Origin: Desulfomonile tiedjei
GTDB taxonomy: Bacteria > Desulfobacterota > Desulfomonilia > Desulfomonilales > Desulfomonilaceae
Reading direction: 5' to 3'
NCBI GenBank assembly: GCA_016218715.1
Contig: JACRDG010000076.1
Location: 89,659 to 153,658 of the forward strand
Length of the DNA stretch: 64,000 nucleotides
The notes under the pieces are model-generated. The model ran no database searches. It saw only the letters and a program-made list of their open reading frames with translations, and was not told where the DNA came from. The position numbers and the translations under genes are program-made. This document shows, piece after piece, positions 1 to 9,219 of the stretch. Each line of letters begins with the position of its first letter. The stretch's first letter is position 1.

Positions 1-210
1 TTCACATGCCATCAGGCCCTGGAGATGAACCTCATCCTTGCCGTCGGCCAGGGAGCTGAAGTACACCGTGGCGATCTTCAGGTCCGCGGACATGCGAACT
101 TCGGTTATGGTGATCCCCTCCGTGCGCGGGTCCTTTATTTTGCGCCGGAGCAAGTCGGCTAGAACCTGACGAACGAGTTCGGCAACCCGGTCTTTTCTGA
201 ATCGAGGCAT
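1..210 (-). CDS. rbfA: Ribosome-binding factor A, 5' part only (runs off the window)
   Basis: RbfA binds the 30S subunit and helps 16S rRNA 5'-end maturation, especially in the cold. The visible N-terminal 70 codons begin MPRFRKDRVAELVRQVLADL and continue with the family signature KDPRTEGITITEVRMSADLK, then ATVYFSSL, which is the KH-like beta-alpha-beta core. The C-terminal half lies beyond position 1. It is the last visible gene of the rimP-nusA-ylxR-infB-DUF503-rbfA series, about 50 bases after the DUF503 stop, an order that is standard in bacteria. The identification is from direct reading of the translated minus strand. The start ATG at 210 has only a weak ribosome binding site, which fits translational coupling inside an operon. 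Confidence 0.93.
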   Translation of the reverse strand, partial: MPRFRKDRVAELVRQVLADLLRRKIKDPRTEGITITEVRMSADLKIATVYFSSLADGKDEVHLQGLMACE

Positions 211-262
211 ATTGATATAGTTCCAGGACCTTCCACAGGAAGTTAGCCGGTAGTGGACGGCA

Positions 263-550
263 TCAGTAATTCGTGATTTCGATGCGTGAGTCGATGATCT
301 CTGCGAGGTGCATCCCTTCCACGTACGCGACGACCCCTTCCAGCATCGTGTGGGCGTGTCCTCTCTCGTTGCTTATCACCGCGTATGCCAGGGTGCAACG
401 CTGCCATTTGTCGTTATTATCCACCTCCGCGATAGACAGGTGGAACTTGCTGCGCACCCTGCCGAGAATGCTCTTTACAACCTGACGCTTTGTCTTCAGA
501 GAGGAGGAATTATGAATCAAGAGTTCGATCACACCCACTCCCACAACCAT
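263..550 (-). CDS. DUF503 (YlxP-like) small protein
   Basis: This 95-residue protein matches the DUF503 family, which is found between infB and rbfA in many bacteria. It opens with a hydrophobic strand (MVVGVGVIELLIH) followed by the characteristic LKTKRQVVKSILGRVRSKF segment and SIAEVDNNDKWQR. The fold of the family is a ferredoxin-like alpha/beta domain; its role is not settled, but the fixed position beside translation genes suggests a ribosome or RNA-associated function. The ATG is preceded by an AGGGGA-type ribosome binding site. It sits 94 bases after infB and 52 bases before rbfA on the same strand, so it is very probably co-transcribed. Confidence 0.85.
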   Translation of the reverse strand: MVVGVGVIELLIHNSSSLKTKRQVVKSILGRVRSKFHLSIAEVDNNDKWQRCTLAYAVISNERGHAHTMLEGVVAYVEGMHLAEIIDSRIEITNY

Positions 551-643
551 GCGATCATTCCCCTAGCGGGCCCTCTCCGGATTCGCGGCACGGCTCGCGT
601 CAGCGGTTCGCCGGCGCTCAACGCGCGTTTGTGTTACGAGAGA

Positions 644-3544
644 TCAGACCAGCTTCGCAGACTCCTTCTCGATGACAAAGGCCTCGATAATATCGCCGAG
701 CTTGATATCTCGGTAGTTCTCGAGGGAGATGCCACATTCGTACCCTTCGAGGGCTTCCTTGATATCTTCTTTGTAGCGCTTCATGGAAGCGATTCGTCCC
801 TGATGGATCACACGGTCGTCGCGAATCAGTCGTACCTGGTTGGATCTCTCGATCTTCCCCGATCGCACGTGGCATCCTGCGATGAGTCCCACCTTTGCCA
901 CGCTGAACGTCTGGATTACTTCGCACCGTCCGACGACGGTCTCTTTTTCGATGGGGGCCAGGAGCCCTTCCATCGCCTTGCGCACGTCTTCCAGGACATC
1001 ATAGATGATGGTGTACAGACGGACGTCGACGTGTTCCTGTTCGGCCAGTTGCAGAGTCTTGGGGCTGGTTCTTACGTTGAATCCGATTACCACGGCATGT
1101 GACGCGCTGGCAAGCATCACGTCCGAGTCCGTGATCGCTCCGACTCCGCTGTGGATGACATTGGCTTTGATCTCCCGGGAAGGGATACCCATGATCGCTT
1201 CCTTGACCGCCTCCACGGAGCCCTGCACGTCACCCTTGAGGATGATATTCAGCTCCTGGGAGTCGTGGGCTTGCATGCGCGCGAGTACGTCTTCCACCGA
1301 CGTGGCGGCGATGGCTGCGACTTCCTGTTCACGGATCTTGTGCTGGCGTTGCTCGCTCACCTGACGGGCGATCTTGTCTTCCTCGACCACGATAAAGGTC
1401 TCACCGGCTTCGGGAACGCTCGAAAAGCCGTGCACTTCCACGGGCGTTGAAGGGCCGGCTTGTTCTACGACCTTTCCTTCATGGTCCAGCATAGCGCGCA
1501 CTTTCCCGTGGTGCGTCCCCGCGACAAACGGGTCTCCCAGCTTGAGGGTGCCTTCCTTGACGAGGACAGTTCCGACTGGCCCTTTGCCTCGGTCCAAACG
1601 GGCTTCGACGACGGTCCCCACCGCGGTCTTGTTGGGGTTGGCCCTGAGTTCCATCATCTCTGCCTGTAGCAGAATCAGGTCGAGCAACTCCGGAATGCCC
1701 GCGCCTGTCTTGGCGCTCACGTAGGCGAAGATGGTATCACCACCCCAGGCCTCCGGGATAAGTCCCTGTTCGCTCACTTCTCTGACGACTCGGTCTCTAT
1801 CCGCTTCCGGTTTGTCGATCTTATTTACGGCCACAATGATCGGGACATTCGCAGCGCGGGAGTGGTTGATGGCCTCTCGCGTCTGATCCATCACGCCGTC
1901 GTCCGCGGCCACTACGAGGACCACGAAGTCGGTTACTTGAGCGCCTCTGGCTCTCATAGCGGTAAACGCTTCATGCCCCGGAGTGTCGAGAAACACGACT
2001 TCTCCCTTGTCGGGAACCGGCACCTTGTACGCGCCGATATGTTGAGTGATACCACCAGCTTCGGTGTCGGTGACGCGGGTCGAGCGGATCGCGTCGAGCA
2101 GAGATGTCTTCCCATGGTCCACGTGACCCATGACCGTCACCACCGGAGACCGGTAGACCAGATTCTCTTCGGTGTCCTGGATGATCGCGGGAAGGAGGTC
2201 TTTTTCCGAGAGTTCCACCGACTCCACCTCGAACCCGAATTCTGAAGCCACGAGCGTGGCGGTCTCGAAGTCGATCGGTTCGTTTAGCGAAGCAGTCTGC
2301 CCCATGCCCAGGAGGTGCCGGATCACTGCCGTGCCCTTTACGCTCATCCGGTGGGCCAAGTGGGCCACCGTCACCGTCTCCGGGAGCTTGACTCGCCGCT
2401 TGATGGCCTTGGGCTGGGTAATTTCAGTCTTGCGCGGCTTGGGTTTCTTCCCTTTGCCTCGGAGTCTACCTCTGCCGGGTCTGTCGTCGTACAGGGCGTC
2501 CCGGAGGATCACCTCTTTGCGGCGGCGGAGCTTATTGGCTTCCTCGTCAAAGACTGCTTCCGGTTCTTCGCGTCCCTTTTTGTCCTTCTTCTTGGCTCTC
2601 TTCCGCTTTTCTTCTTCGAGCGCGGCATCGCCTACGAGGGGCGCTGCGGGGGCATGAGCCGCGGGGCCGTGCGGCACGACTGGTGCAGGCCGCGGAGGGC
2701 TGGGAAAGGGCACGACCACCGGTTCCGGTTGCACCGTTTCTCTCGGCGGTTCTTTCTTGAGTTCGACGCGTCCGATTATTTGGGCCGGCTGAATCCTCTT
2801 CTCCTTCTTCTTCTTCTTTCTTGCAGCCTTGTCCCCAGTCTTTTTATCCTCGTCGGCAGCCTCTTCTGCTGCAGAGAGTTCGCCCTCACCCGGGGCCTCA
2901 GCCGCGGTGGGCGAACCAGAGGGTTCCAGCTGTGTTTCGGCTGCGGCGGTAACCCCGAGATGCTCTCCTTCCTCCACTCCCGGCGCTCCAGGCGGGGCCG
3001 CGATAGGTTGGGGTTCCTCAGGCGACGGGATTGCCCGCAGCGCCTCGCCCTTTACCCGGCTCCGATCGCGAGCGGGGGCGCCCCCCGGTGCGGGTTTCTC
3101 AGCTCTAGCGGGAGGCACAGGTTTGGGGGCCATCTCGATGATCCGAGCGGCTTCAGGCTTCCGGGTTTTCTTGGGATGCGCTTTCGCTGCTTCCTTAGAA
3201 CGAGGTTCGGCCTCCGGCTCAAACAACTCTTGTTCGGCGGGTATGGGGCCGGCCTGTGCCTCGGTCTCGGGCGGGAACAGTTGTTCGGCGGCTTCCTGGG
3301 ACTCAAACCCTGCCGGCGGTTTCTTCATCCTTCGGCGAATAACGGTCGGTTTGATCCGTTGTTCCACCACTTCCCGCTGGGGGAGTACCGTAACCAGTTG
3401 GGCCCGCAACGCCGCCGGGTCATCCGTCTCCAGGGGGCTTTCGGGTCCTTCCACCTCAAACCCCATGGTAACGAGTTCCCTGAGCAAATCTTCGTTTCTG
3501 ACCTTCAGGTCTCGGGCTAGGTCATCAACGGTCAACATTGTCAT
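644..3544 (-). CDS. infB: Translation initiation factor IF-2
   Basis: IF-2 is the GTPase that places fMet-tRNA on the 30S subunit and promotes 50S joining. At 966 residues it is at the long end for the family. Residues 1-50 hold the first IF2_N module ([20 protein letters not shown]); about 60-370 is a low-complexity linker rich in Pro, Ala, Glu and Lys; about 385-435 is a second IF2_N module; the G domain starts with GHVDHGKT at 473-480, with DTPGHEAF and NKID following; domains II-IV finish the protein. The start overlaps the stop of ylxR in an ATGA arrangement, so the two genes are translationally coupled. The linker is poorly conserved in general, and only the N-terminal modules and G domain were used for the call. 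Confidence 0.97.
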   Translation of the reverse strand: MTMLTVDDLARDLKVRNEDLLRELVTMGFEVEGPESPLETDDPAALRAQLVTVLPQREVVEQRIKPTVIRRRMKKPPAGFESQEAAEQLFPPETEAQAGPIPAEQELFEPEAEPRSKEAAKAHPKKTRKPEAARIIEMAPKPVPPARAEKPAPGGAPARDRSRVKGEALRAIPSPEEPQPIAAPPGAPGVEEGEHLGVTAAAETQLEPSGSPTAAEAPGEGELSAAEEAADEDKKTGDKAARKKKKKEKRIQPAQIIGRVELKKEPPRETVQPEPVVVPFPSPPRPAPVVPHGPAAHAPAAPLVGDAALEEEKRKRAKKKDKKGREEPEAVFDEEANKLRRRKEVILRDALYDDRPGRGRLRGKGKKPKPRKTEITQPKAIKRRVKLPETVTVAHLAHRMSVKGTAVIRHLLGMGQTASLNEPIDFETATLVASEFGFEVESVELSEKDLLPAIIQDTEENLVYRSPVVTVMGHVDHGKTSLLDAIRSTRVTDTEAGGITQHIGAYKVPVPDKGEVVFLDTPGHEAFTAMRARGAQVTDFVVLVVAADDGVMDQTREAINHSRAANVPIIVAVNKIDKPEADRDRVVREVSEQGLIPEAWGGDTIFAYVSAKTGAGIPELLDLILLQAEMMELRANPNKTAVGTVVEARLDRGKGPVGTVLVKEGTLKLGDPFVAGTHHGKVRAMLDHEGKVVEQAGPSTPVEVHGFSSVPEAGETFIVVEEDKIARQVSEQRQHKIREQEVAAIAATSVEDVLARMQAHDSQELNIILKGDVQGSVEAVKEAIMGIPSREIKANVIHSGVGAITDSDVMLASASHAVVIGFNVRTSPKTLQLAEQEHVDVRLYTIIYDVLEDVRKAMEGLLAPIEKETVVGRCEVIQTFSVAKVGLIAGCHVRSGKIERSNQVRLIRDDRVIHQGRIASMKRYKEDIKEALEGYECGISLENYRDIKLGDIIEAFVIEKESAKLV

Positions 3545-3822
3545 CCGGTTACCTCTTTGTGCTCCTGACCACTCAGGATCGCCTCTCTAGGCGGGATCAT
3601 CGCGATGGTGCGGCGCAAGGCCCTGGACAAACGTCCTTTTTCCAGCGCGGCTACAATACATTTGTCTTCGGGGCATACGTAACATCCCCGACCAGGGATT
3701 CTGTCCTTCTTGTTCACCACAACCACCGTCTCATCACGGGCTTTCAGTCGTATCATTTCCGAGGCCGGCCGTTGCACTCTACATCCAATGCATCGTCTGA
3801 TGGGAATATGACTCCCCTTCAT
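3541..3822 (-). CDS. ylxR: YlxR (DUF448) RNA-binding protein
   Basis: This is a 93-residue basic protein of the YlxR/DUF448 family, located between nusA and infB as is usual. The signature [18 protein letters not shown] near the N-terminus and [20 protein letters not shown] in the middle are diagnostic; the family folds as a small RNA-binding protein. Its ATG overlaps the nusA stop (ATGA at 3819-3822) and its TGA overlaps the infB start (3541-3544), so three genes are chained by four-base overlaps. In Bacillus YlxR has been linked to RNase P and to nucleoid-associated regulation; whether that applies here is not known. Confidence 0.9.
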   Translation of the reverse strand: MKGSHIPIRRCIGCRVQRPASEMIRLKARDETVVVVNKKDRIPGRGCYVCPEDKCIVAALEKGRLSRALRRTIAMIPPREAILSGQEHKEVTG

Positions 3823-5234
3823 GCCGACCGAAGGTCTTCCGCCACTGGTTCACCGGAGGCCCCGGCTTCTGCTGCGGCAGCGTCGTCGGGAACCGCTGCT
3901 TCTTTTTGGGCTTCGGGGGACTCGGCTTCCGAGGCCTCGGCCTGAGCGACCTCTTCGGAAGCGACCTCCTCTTCAACCTCTTCTTCCTCTTCAGGTGGGT
4001 TGGCCAGGTAGCGCAGAGCGCCGTGGATCAACGTCAGCGCCTTGTCTTCCGTGATCCCGATGAAGCTGGATAGCTCGGCAAGCGTCGCTCTCGCAATATC
4101 CTCCGGGGTTCGATATCCATTGTCGAAGAGCATCGTCGCGGTCTCTTCTTCCATTCCATCGATGGCGAGAAGGCGCTCGAAGGACTCTCCAGTGATTTTC
4201 TCTTCTTTGGACTCGCTTCGTACGTCGATCTTCCATCCGGTGAGCTTTGCGGCCAGCCTCACGTTTTGGCCCTTCTTTCCGATGGCGAGCGAGAGCTGAT
4301 CGTCCGCAACGATCACCTCCATGGTACCGGTATCCTGATCGATGATGACCTTGGAGATCTCGGCCGGCGCCAGGGCATTGCACACGAAGTGAGCGGGATC
4401 GTCGTTCCAGGGAATGATATCGATCTTTTCGCCTCTGAGTTCCTGGACGACAGCCTGCACCCGCGAACCTTTCATGCCCACGCAGGCGCCAACCGGGTCC
4501 ACATCCGCGTCGGTGGAGCGGACGCCGATCTTGGCTCGTTGACCGGGCTCTCTCGCCGCACACATGATGCGGACGATACCCTCCGCGATCTCAGGAACTT
4601 CCTGCTCGAAAAGCTTCACGAGGAAAGCGGGATTGGACCGCGACAGTATGATCTGCGGATCCTTCTGCGTGCGCCGGACATCGAGGATCAAGGCCCTGAT
4701 GCGATCGTTCTGGCGATAGTTCTCTCGAGGAATCTGCTCGCTGAACGGGAGGATAGCTTCCGCTCTGCCAAGGTTGACGACAATGTTGCGTTTCTCGAAC
4801 CGCTGAACCACGCCTGTAACGACGTCGGCCTTGCGGTCCTTGTATTCCGCGTAGATGTTCTCTCGTTCCGCGTCCTTAACCTTCTGGATGATCACTTGCT
4901 TGGCGGTTTGTGCGGCAATTCTCCCGAAGCTTTCGGTGTCCATTTTCACGCCGAGCTGGTCGCCGATTTCGGCTTCCGGGTCAAGCTCACGCCGGGCAGT
5001 CTGGAGATCGATTTGGATGGTGGCATCCTCCACCTCTTCCACAACGTCCTTGAACAAGAAGACCTCGACTTCTCCGGACTCGTCGCTGTACTGGGCCTCC
5101 AGTTCGACTCGGCCGCCGTACTTCTTCCTTGCCGCCGAGACCAGAGCAGCTTCCAGGGCTTCCACAAGGGTGTCTCTGGCGATGCCTTTTTCTTTGGCCA
5201 CCTGATCGATCATTCGGTTAAGGTTTAATCCCAT
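3819..5234 (-). CDS. nusA: Transcription termination/antitermination factor NusA
   Basis: NusA binds RNA polymerase and the nascent RNA and modulates pausing, termination and antitermination. The 471-residue protein begins [18 protein letters not shown] (N-terminal polymerase-binding domain), has the S1 domain with [21 protein letters not shown] at about 140-200, two KH domains ([26 protein letters not shown] and [21 protein letters not shown]) and one helix-hairpin-helix-like C-terminal region near 360-410. The last 60 residues are an acidic, Glu/Ala-rich tail beginning after YLANPP, which may occlude RNA binding as acidic tails do in relatives. It lies two bases after rimP and overlaps ylxR. 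Confidence 0.97.
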   Translation of the reverse strand: MGLNLNRMIDQVAKEKGIARDTLVEALEAALVSAARKKYGGRVELEAQYSDESGEVEVFLFKDVVEEVEDATIQIDLQTARRELDPEAEIGDQLGVKMDTESFGRIAAQTAKQVIIQKVKDAERENIYAEYKDRKADVVTGVVQRFEKRNIVVNLGRAEAILPFSEQIPRENYRQNDRIRALILDVRRTQKDPQIILSRSNPAFLVKLFEQEVPEIAEGIVRIMCAAREPGQRAKIGVRSTDADVDPVGACVGMKGSRVQAVVQELRGEKIDIIPWNDDPAHFVCNALAPAEISKVIIDQDTGTMEVIVADDQLSLAIGKKGQNVRLAAKLTGWKIDVRSESKEEKITGESFERLLAIDGMEEETATMLFDNGYRTPEDIARATLAELSSFIGITEDKALTLIHGALRYLANPPEEEEEVEEEVASEEVAQAEASEAESPEAQKEAAVPDDAAAAEAGASGEPVAEDLRSA

Positions 5235-5236
5235 CT

Positions 5237-5746
5237 TTAATCCCCCGTCGATACGGCTCGCCTGCGCAGGTCATTGCGAAACAGATCGGCCTCGGGCAGA
5301 TGCAGTTGAGCTTTGTCAACATCTTCCGGATCTATTTCCACGCGTTTCCCGTCGACCTCCAGAACGATCCACGAATTTTCCATGCCTTTGAGGACTCCTG
5401 AGAAATTACGTCTGCCGGACACCTTCCGTCGGGTTCTCACCTGGACCGGCGAACCGGCGAATCGGTTAAAGTCCTTTTCTTTGCGGAGCACCCGATTGAT
5501 GCCGGGAGACGAGACCTCCAGGTTGTACGGTCGCCCTATGGGATCCTTGATGTCCAATAAGGCGCCTACCTGACGACTTACCAGTTCGCAGTCATCGAGG
5601 CTCACTCCATCGGGGAGGTCTATGTAAAGTCGCAGTATCCAGCGCCCGCTTTCCATCTTGAACTCGACTTCGACAAGTTCGATCCCCTCGGGTTCCAGGA
5701 CCGGTTCGATCATGGTCCATAGAGAGGCTATCAGTGCTCGTTCCAT
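5237..5746 (-). CDS. rimP: Ribosome maturation factor RimP
   Basis: RimP acts in 30S subunit assembly. The protein of 169 residues starts [20 protein letters not shown] and contains the family core [23 protein letters not shown], followed by [23 protein letters not shown]. The open frame extends 96 bases further upstream to 5842, but that extension would run through the intrinsic terminator at 5803-5830 and into the flank of the tRNA, so the internal ATG at 5746 is preferred; it has a GAGAG ribosome binding site. The gene heads the nusA-infB operon. Confidence 0.92.
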   Translation of the reverse strand: MERALIASLWTMIEPVLEPEGIELVEVEFKMESGRWILRLYIDLPDGVSLDDCELVSRQVGALLDIKDPIGRPYNLEVSSPGINRVLRKEKDFNRFAGSPVQVRTRRKVSGRRNFSGVLKGMENSWIVLEVDGKRVEIDPEDVDKAQLHLPEADLFRNDLRRRAVSTGD

Positions 5747-5802
5747 CACTCTCGCGCCGGCCTCCGGCCTGAGCTGTTGCCGGAGCGTGTCAAAGATCCA
5801 TA

Positions 5803-5830
5803 ATAAAAAACCCGGGATCGAAACCCGGGT
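5803..5830 (-). terminator. Intrinsic terminator after tRNA-Gly, inside the rimP leader
   Basis: On the minus strand a 7-bp G+C stem (ACCCGGG with CCCGGGT, plus-strand arms 5810-5816 and 5824-5830) with a 7-base loop is followed directly by a run of six T. It lies 17 bases after the tRNA 3' end and about 57 bases before the rimP ATG. It would end the tRNA transcript and reduce, or condition, read-through into rimP-nusA-infB. Confidence 0.85.
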
Positions 5831-5846
5831 GGTCTGAACCACTCTC

Positions 5847-5922
5847 TGGAGCGGGCAACGGGGATCGAACCCGCGACATCAAGCTTGGGAAGCTTGCACT
5901 CTACCAACTGAGCTATGCCCGC
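5847..5922 (-). tRNA. tRNA-Gly (anticodon CCC), CCA encoded
   Basis: The minus strand folds into a complete cloverleaf of 76 bases: acceptor stem GCGGGCA/TGCCCGC, D arm with AGTTGGTA loop, anticodon stem CAAGC/GCTTG around loop TTCCCAA giving anticodon CCC, T arm GCGGG-TTCGATC-CCCGT, discriminator T and an encoded CCA end. U73, G1-C72 and C35-C36 are glycine identity elements. It reads the GGG codon. The gene precedes rimP-nusA-infB; in Escherichia coli the comparable position is held by an initiator tRNA (metY). Confidence 0.95.
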
Positions 5923-5933
5923 ACTCAAAATAG

Positions 5934-5962
5934 AATTTAGCAACCGCCCGTCCTGGTGTCAA
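5934..5962 (-). promoter_or_regulatory. Sigma70-type promoter for tRNA-Gly (and perhaps rimP operon)
   Basis: On the minus strand TTGACA (5957-5962) and TAAATT (5934-5939) are separated by exactly 17 bases, and the predicted start point falls just upstream of the tRNA acceptor stem. It is the only strong promoter-like sequence seen upstream of rimP, so read-through past the terminator at 5803-5830 may supply the operon. Confidence 0.75.
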
Positions 5963-6053
5963 GGACTTTTCTGCGGATTTCCTGTACACGTGATCCGCTG
6001 TTGAAGGAGTACCCGCGCTATTGCGTCCGGTAAGGTCAGGTACGGCTCATTCC

Positions 6054-7958
6054 TCAGAGGAGTTTCTCATTGAGCTGGACCTGAGATTTCTGTTGGAGGA
6101 TGCGAAGCCACCCTTCCAGGAACTCTTTCCGGCGAACTTCTCCGATCCACCTCTCGAGGGCAGGGCCTTCCTTGGCGTACCGCTCCTCTCCGGCCACCTG
6201 CACGTCGGTAAGTCTCACCACCGCCACTCCGTCCGTAACCTGGAGCGGTTTGGGGTAGATGGGCGACGCGACGGAGACCGTGGCGAGCATCTCCTGGACC
6301 TCGTCCGAACGGCCCAGCTTCGGAGTAAAGCCGGCCGTACGGGAAATCGGGTCCAGTTGCTCCCAGGTCACCCCGAATTTCTTGGCAATCTCGTCCGCCT
6401 CTCCAGGACTTTTCTGTAACTCGGCAATGATCTCCTGGGCCTTCTTGACGGTTTTGCGCTGCGCCTGATCTTTCCGGTAATCCTTTTCCACCTCTGTGCG
6501 CACTTCATCGAGGCCGGGGACTCGCGCTCGGGTGATACCCACGACCTTGAGCACAATGAAATTGTCACCGCTCTTGATCAGGCGGGAGACTTCCCCGTTT
6601 TTCAGATCGAACGCCTCGTTCATGATTTTGGGATCATTGCCAAGACCGGGGATACCAGCGGCCCTGGTGACCCCCTTGGCACTTTTCAACTCGAAACCGA
6701 ACTTCTGGCACGCCTTCTCCAGATTCTCCGTCCGATAAACCTGCTCGTAGAACTCGTCGGCATCGGCCGCTATCTTCTTGCGAGCCCTATCCTCCAGGAG
6801 CTTGTCGAGGATTCGCTGCTTCGCTTCATCAAAACTGATCGCTGATTCAGGCTTCTTGTCTTCCAGTTTGATCAGGTTGTACCCCTGTTCAGAGAGAACC
6901 GGCCCCGTCACATCCCCCACTGCCAGGTTCTGGACGGCCATCTCGATGGGGCGGCTCATGGTGCCTTTCGCGACAAACCCTAGATCGCCGCCCTTTACCG
7001 CGCTGGCGGTGTCCTCGGATGCTTGCTGGGCAACCTGAGCGAAATCTTCACCCCCTTTGATGCGAGCCAAGAGCTCTTCAGCCTTCTTGCGGATTTCATC
7101 CAGTTTCTCTTTGTCCGCGTCCGGAGGGATTTTCAGGAGGATGTTCTGGATCCGGTAGCTCTCAGGTATCGTGAACTCACGTGGGTTCATCTGGTAGTAG
7201 TCCCGAGCCTCGTCTTCCGAGACGGAGAGCTTGTCCTTCAGGTCGCGCCACGACAAATCTACGTACTGGAGATCGACGGAAGGGGGCACCTCGTACTTGC
7301 TCTGATGCTCCGTGAAAAAGGCCTCGATCTCTTTCGGGTCTGCCGCCTGCTGCTCTGCCGGCGTCTCGGGCCGGATCAGGAGCATCGAGAGCACGAGGTT
7401 ATCGTTCTGGAAATGCCAGAGCTGCTTGATCTCTTCCGGGTTTGTCTTTACCGAATCGGTGAGCAGTTGGGCCATCTGCTGGGCAAGGAGCTGTTTCCGC
7501 CGGTAAACCTCGTACGTCTGCGGCGTGAACTTGATCGTTCGGAGCTGGCTGCGGTACATGCCGTCATCGAAGACTCCGTTCCGTTGGAACAGCGGGGTGG
7601 AGCGAATATCGTCGACCAACTCCTCGTCGGTTACTGAGATCCCGAGTCGCTTGGCCTCATGGATGAGCAACGCCTGATTGATCAGGTTCTGCGCTATGGA
7701 CTTCTTGAGTTCCATCTTTTCCAGCAAGTCCGAGGGGATGCCTCCTCGGAAACGCTGCCGAAGTCTTTCCACTTCGCTATCGTAGACCTCGCGGTACTCC
7801 TGGGTCGTTATGATGGTACCGTCCACCTTGGCCAGGTACGTGGAACTCTGTTCCCCAGGGCCTGACCATCCATACCAGAATATGAAGACGATGATCACCC
7901 CGCCCAACGCTACCTTTATGAGCCACGAGCGGGCATGTTTTCGCATTAAATCGAGCAC
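6054..7958 (-). CDS. PpiD/SurA-type membrane-anchored peptidyl-prolyl isomerase
   Basis: The 634-residue protein has one membrane anchor near the N-terminus (residues about 13-32, LIKVALGGVIIVFIFWYGW) and a long periplasmic part. A SurA/PpiD-type N-terminal helical chaperone region covers about 36-180 (KVDGTIITTQEYREVYDSEV). One parvulin domain lies at about 267-368, with YRIQNILLKIPPDAD, GGDLGFVAKGTM and PVLSEQGYNLIKLEDKKPES. The C-terminal third repeats a parvulin-like pattern in degenerate form. Family members fold secreted and outer-membrane proteins at the inner membrane. It is divergent from mreB and has its own promoter. E. coli PpiD is of similar length, 623 residues, so the assignment as PpiD is reasonable, though sequence divergence prevents a firm symbol. 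Confidence 0.85.
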   Translation of the reverse strand: MLDLMRKHARSWLIKVALGGVIIVFIFWYGWSGPGEQSSTYLAKVDGTIITTQEYREVYDSEVERLRQRFRGGIPSDLLEKMELKKSIAQNLINQALLIHEAKRLGISVTDEELVDDIRSTPLFQRNGVFDDGMYRSQLRTIKFTPQTYEVYRRKQLLAQQMAQLLTDSVKTNPEEIKQLWHFQNDNLVLSMLLIRPETPAEQQAADPKEIEAFFTEHQSKYEVPPSVDLQYVDLSWRDLKDKLSVSEDEARDYYQMNPREFTIPESYRIQNILLKIPPDADKEKLDEIRKKAEELLARIKGGEDFAQVAQQASEDTASAVKGGDLGFVAKGTMSRPIEMAVQNLAVGDVTGPVLSEQGYNLIKLEDKKPESAISFDEAKQRILDKLLEDRARKKIAADADEFYEQVYRTENLEKACQKFGFELKSAKGVTRAAGIPGLGNDPKIMNEAFDLKNGEVSRLIKSGDNFIVLKVVGITRARVPGLDEVRTEVEKDYRKDQAQRKTVKKAQEIIAELQKSPGEADEIAKKFGVTWEQLDPISRTAGFTPKLGRSDEVQEMLATVSVASPIYPKPLQVTDGVAVVRLTDVQVAGEERYAKEGPALERWIGEVRRKEFLEGWLRILQQKSQVQLNEKLL

Positions 7959-8000
7959 CGGTCTATCCTTTCCGACGCACTGACGATAGGTTGATTGATG

Positions 8001-8029
8001 ATCCTAAGGGTTTCCCGGCCTCTTGTCAA
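8001..8029 (-). promoter_or_regulatory. Promoter for the ppiD-like gene
   Basis: Minus-strand TTGACA (8024-8029), a 17-base spacer and TAGGAT (8001-8006) lie 43 bases upstream of the ATG at 7958. The spacing is ideal and five of six -10 positions or their equivalents are acceptable. Confidence 0.65.
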
Positions 8030-8053
8030 TGCCGGGATGAGGGATCATCACGC

Positions 8054-8082
8054 TTGATCGTGCTTGGGGCATCTGCTACAGT
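8054..8082 (+). promoter_or_regulatory. Promoter for the mreBCD-mrdA-rodA cluster
   Basis: TTGATC (8054-8059), a 17-base spacer and TACAGT (8077-8082) precede the mreB start at 8130. It is back-to-back with the ppiD-like promoter, about 25 bases apart, so both genes are served from one 170-base divergent region. Confidence 0.6.
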
Positions 8083-8129
8083 CCATCCGATACCTTTATT
8101 CTCTGTCGATCCTTAGGGCGCAATCCACC

Positions 8130-9164
8130 ATGTTCTTCGACCGGCTCTCTGGGCTATTTTCCAACGACATGGCCATTGACTTGGGAACCGCTAATACCCT
8201 TGTGTACGTGCGAGGGAAAGGAGTGATTCTCTCGGAGCCTTCCGTCGTTGCCGTCAAGACCGACCTCAAACGCGGTCCGCGCATCGTCGCGGTGGGTACC
8301 GACGCGAAGAAGATGCTGGGGCGGACACCCGAGAACATCAAGGCCATCCGGCCCATGAAGGATGGAGTCATCGCGGATTTCGAAGTGACCGAGGTGATGC
8401 TGAAGCACTTCATCTTTCGGATTCACAAACGCCGGTATCTGGTAAAGCCGCGCATCGTGGTCTGTATTCCGTCCGGGATCACCCAGGTCGAGATGCGGGC
8501 CGTCCGAGAGGCAGCGAAGAGCGCGGGCGCCCGCGAGGTCTTCCTGGTCGAGGAGCCGATCGCAGCGGCAATCGGTGCCCACCTCCCCATCACCGAACCG
8601 ACCAGCAGCATGATCGTGGATATAGGGGGCGGAACCACCGAGGTGGCCGTCATCTCGATGTCCGACGTGGTCTATTCGAAATCTCTGAGAGTGGCCGGGG
8701 ACAAGATTGACAACGCGATCATCCGCTACGTCAAGCAAAAGTACAGCCTTCTGATCGGCGAACGAACCTCGGAACTGATCAAGATGATGATCGGGAGCGC
8801 GTGCCACATGAGAGAGGACTCCATGATCGAGGTCAAAGGGCGGGACCTGATCGCAGGCATTCCGAGGATCATCGCACTCCGGTCCGGGGAAGTGACCGAC
8901 GCGATCGCGGAGCCGGTCCGGGCCATTGTCGAGACCATCAAGACCGCTCTGGAGCAGACACCGCCGGAACTGGCAGCAGACATCGTCGACAAGGGGATAG
9001 TGCTGACCGGCGGCGGATCGCTCCTGAAGAATCTGGATGAGGTGATCCGGCGAGAAACGAGCCTCCCCGTGGCGGTGGCCGATGACCCGCTCTCCACGGT
9101 AGTCGTGGGATCGGGACTGGTTTTCGATAATTTCGACCGCTTCAAGGATGTCCTCATAAAATGA
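8130..9164 (+). CDS. mreB: Rod shape-determining protein MreB
   Basis: MreB is the bacterial actin that guides lateral wall synthesis. Starting at the ATG 8130 gives 344 residues beginning MFFDRLSGLFSNDMAIDLGT, with the membrane-proximal N-terminal helix. Actin-fold motifs are present: IDLGTANTLVYV (phosphate 1), VDIGGGTTEVAVIS (phosphate 2) and LTGGGSLLKNLDEV (adenosine). The frame is open 66 bases further upstream, but that extension crosses the predicted transcription start and is not family-like, so the shorter start is chosen. It is the first gene of mreB-mreC-mreD-mrdA-rodA. Confidence 0.97.
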   Translation: MFFDRLSGLFSNDMAIDLGTANTLVYVRGKGVILSEPSVVAVKTDLKRGPRIVAVGTDAKKMLGRTPENIKAIRPMKDGVIADFEVTEVMLKHFIFRIHKRRYLVKPRIVVCIPSGITQVEMRAVREAAKSAGAREVFLVEEPIAAAIGAHLPITEPTSSMIVDIGGGTTEVAVISMSDVVYSKSLRVAGDKIDNAIIRYVKQKYSLLIGERTSELIKMMIGSACHMREDSMIEVKGRDLIAGIPRIIALRSGEVTDAIAEPVRAIVETIKTALEQTPPELAADIVDKGIVLTGGGSLLKNLDEVIRRETSLPVAVADDPLSTVVVGSGLVFDNFDRFKDVLIK

Positions 9165-9219
9165 AACCCGGTGGTCGGTTCCCGACCGAAGACACCCGAG
9201 AGAACCCCCGTGCCTGACC

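Noticed and set aside
2315..3520. 401-codon plus-strand frame over infB
   Set aside because: Mirror of the low-complexity linker of IF-2.
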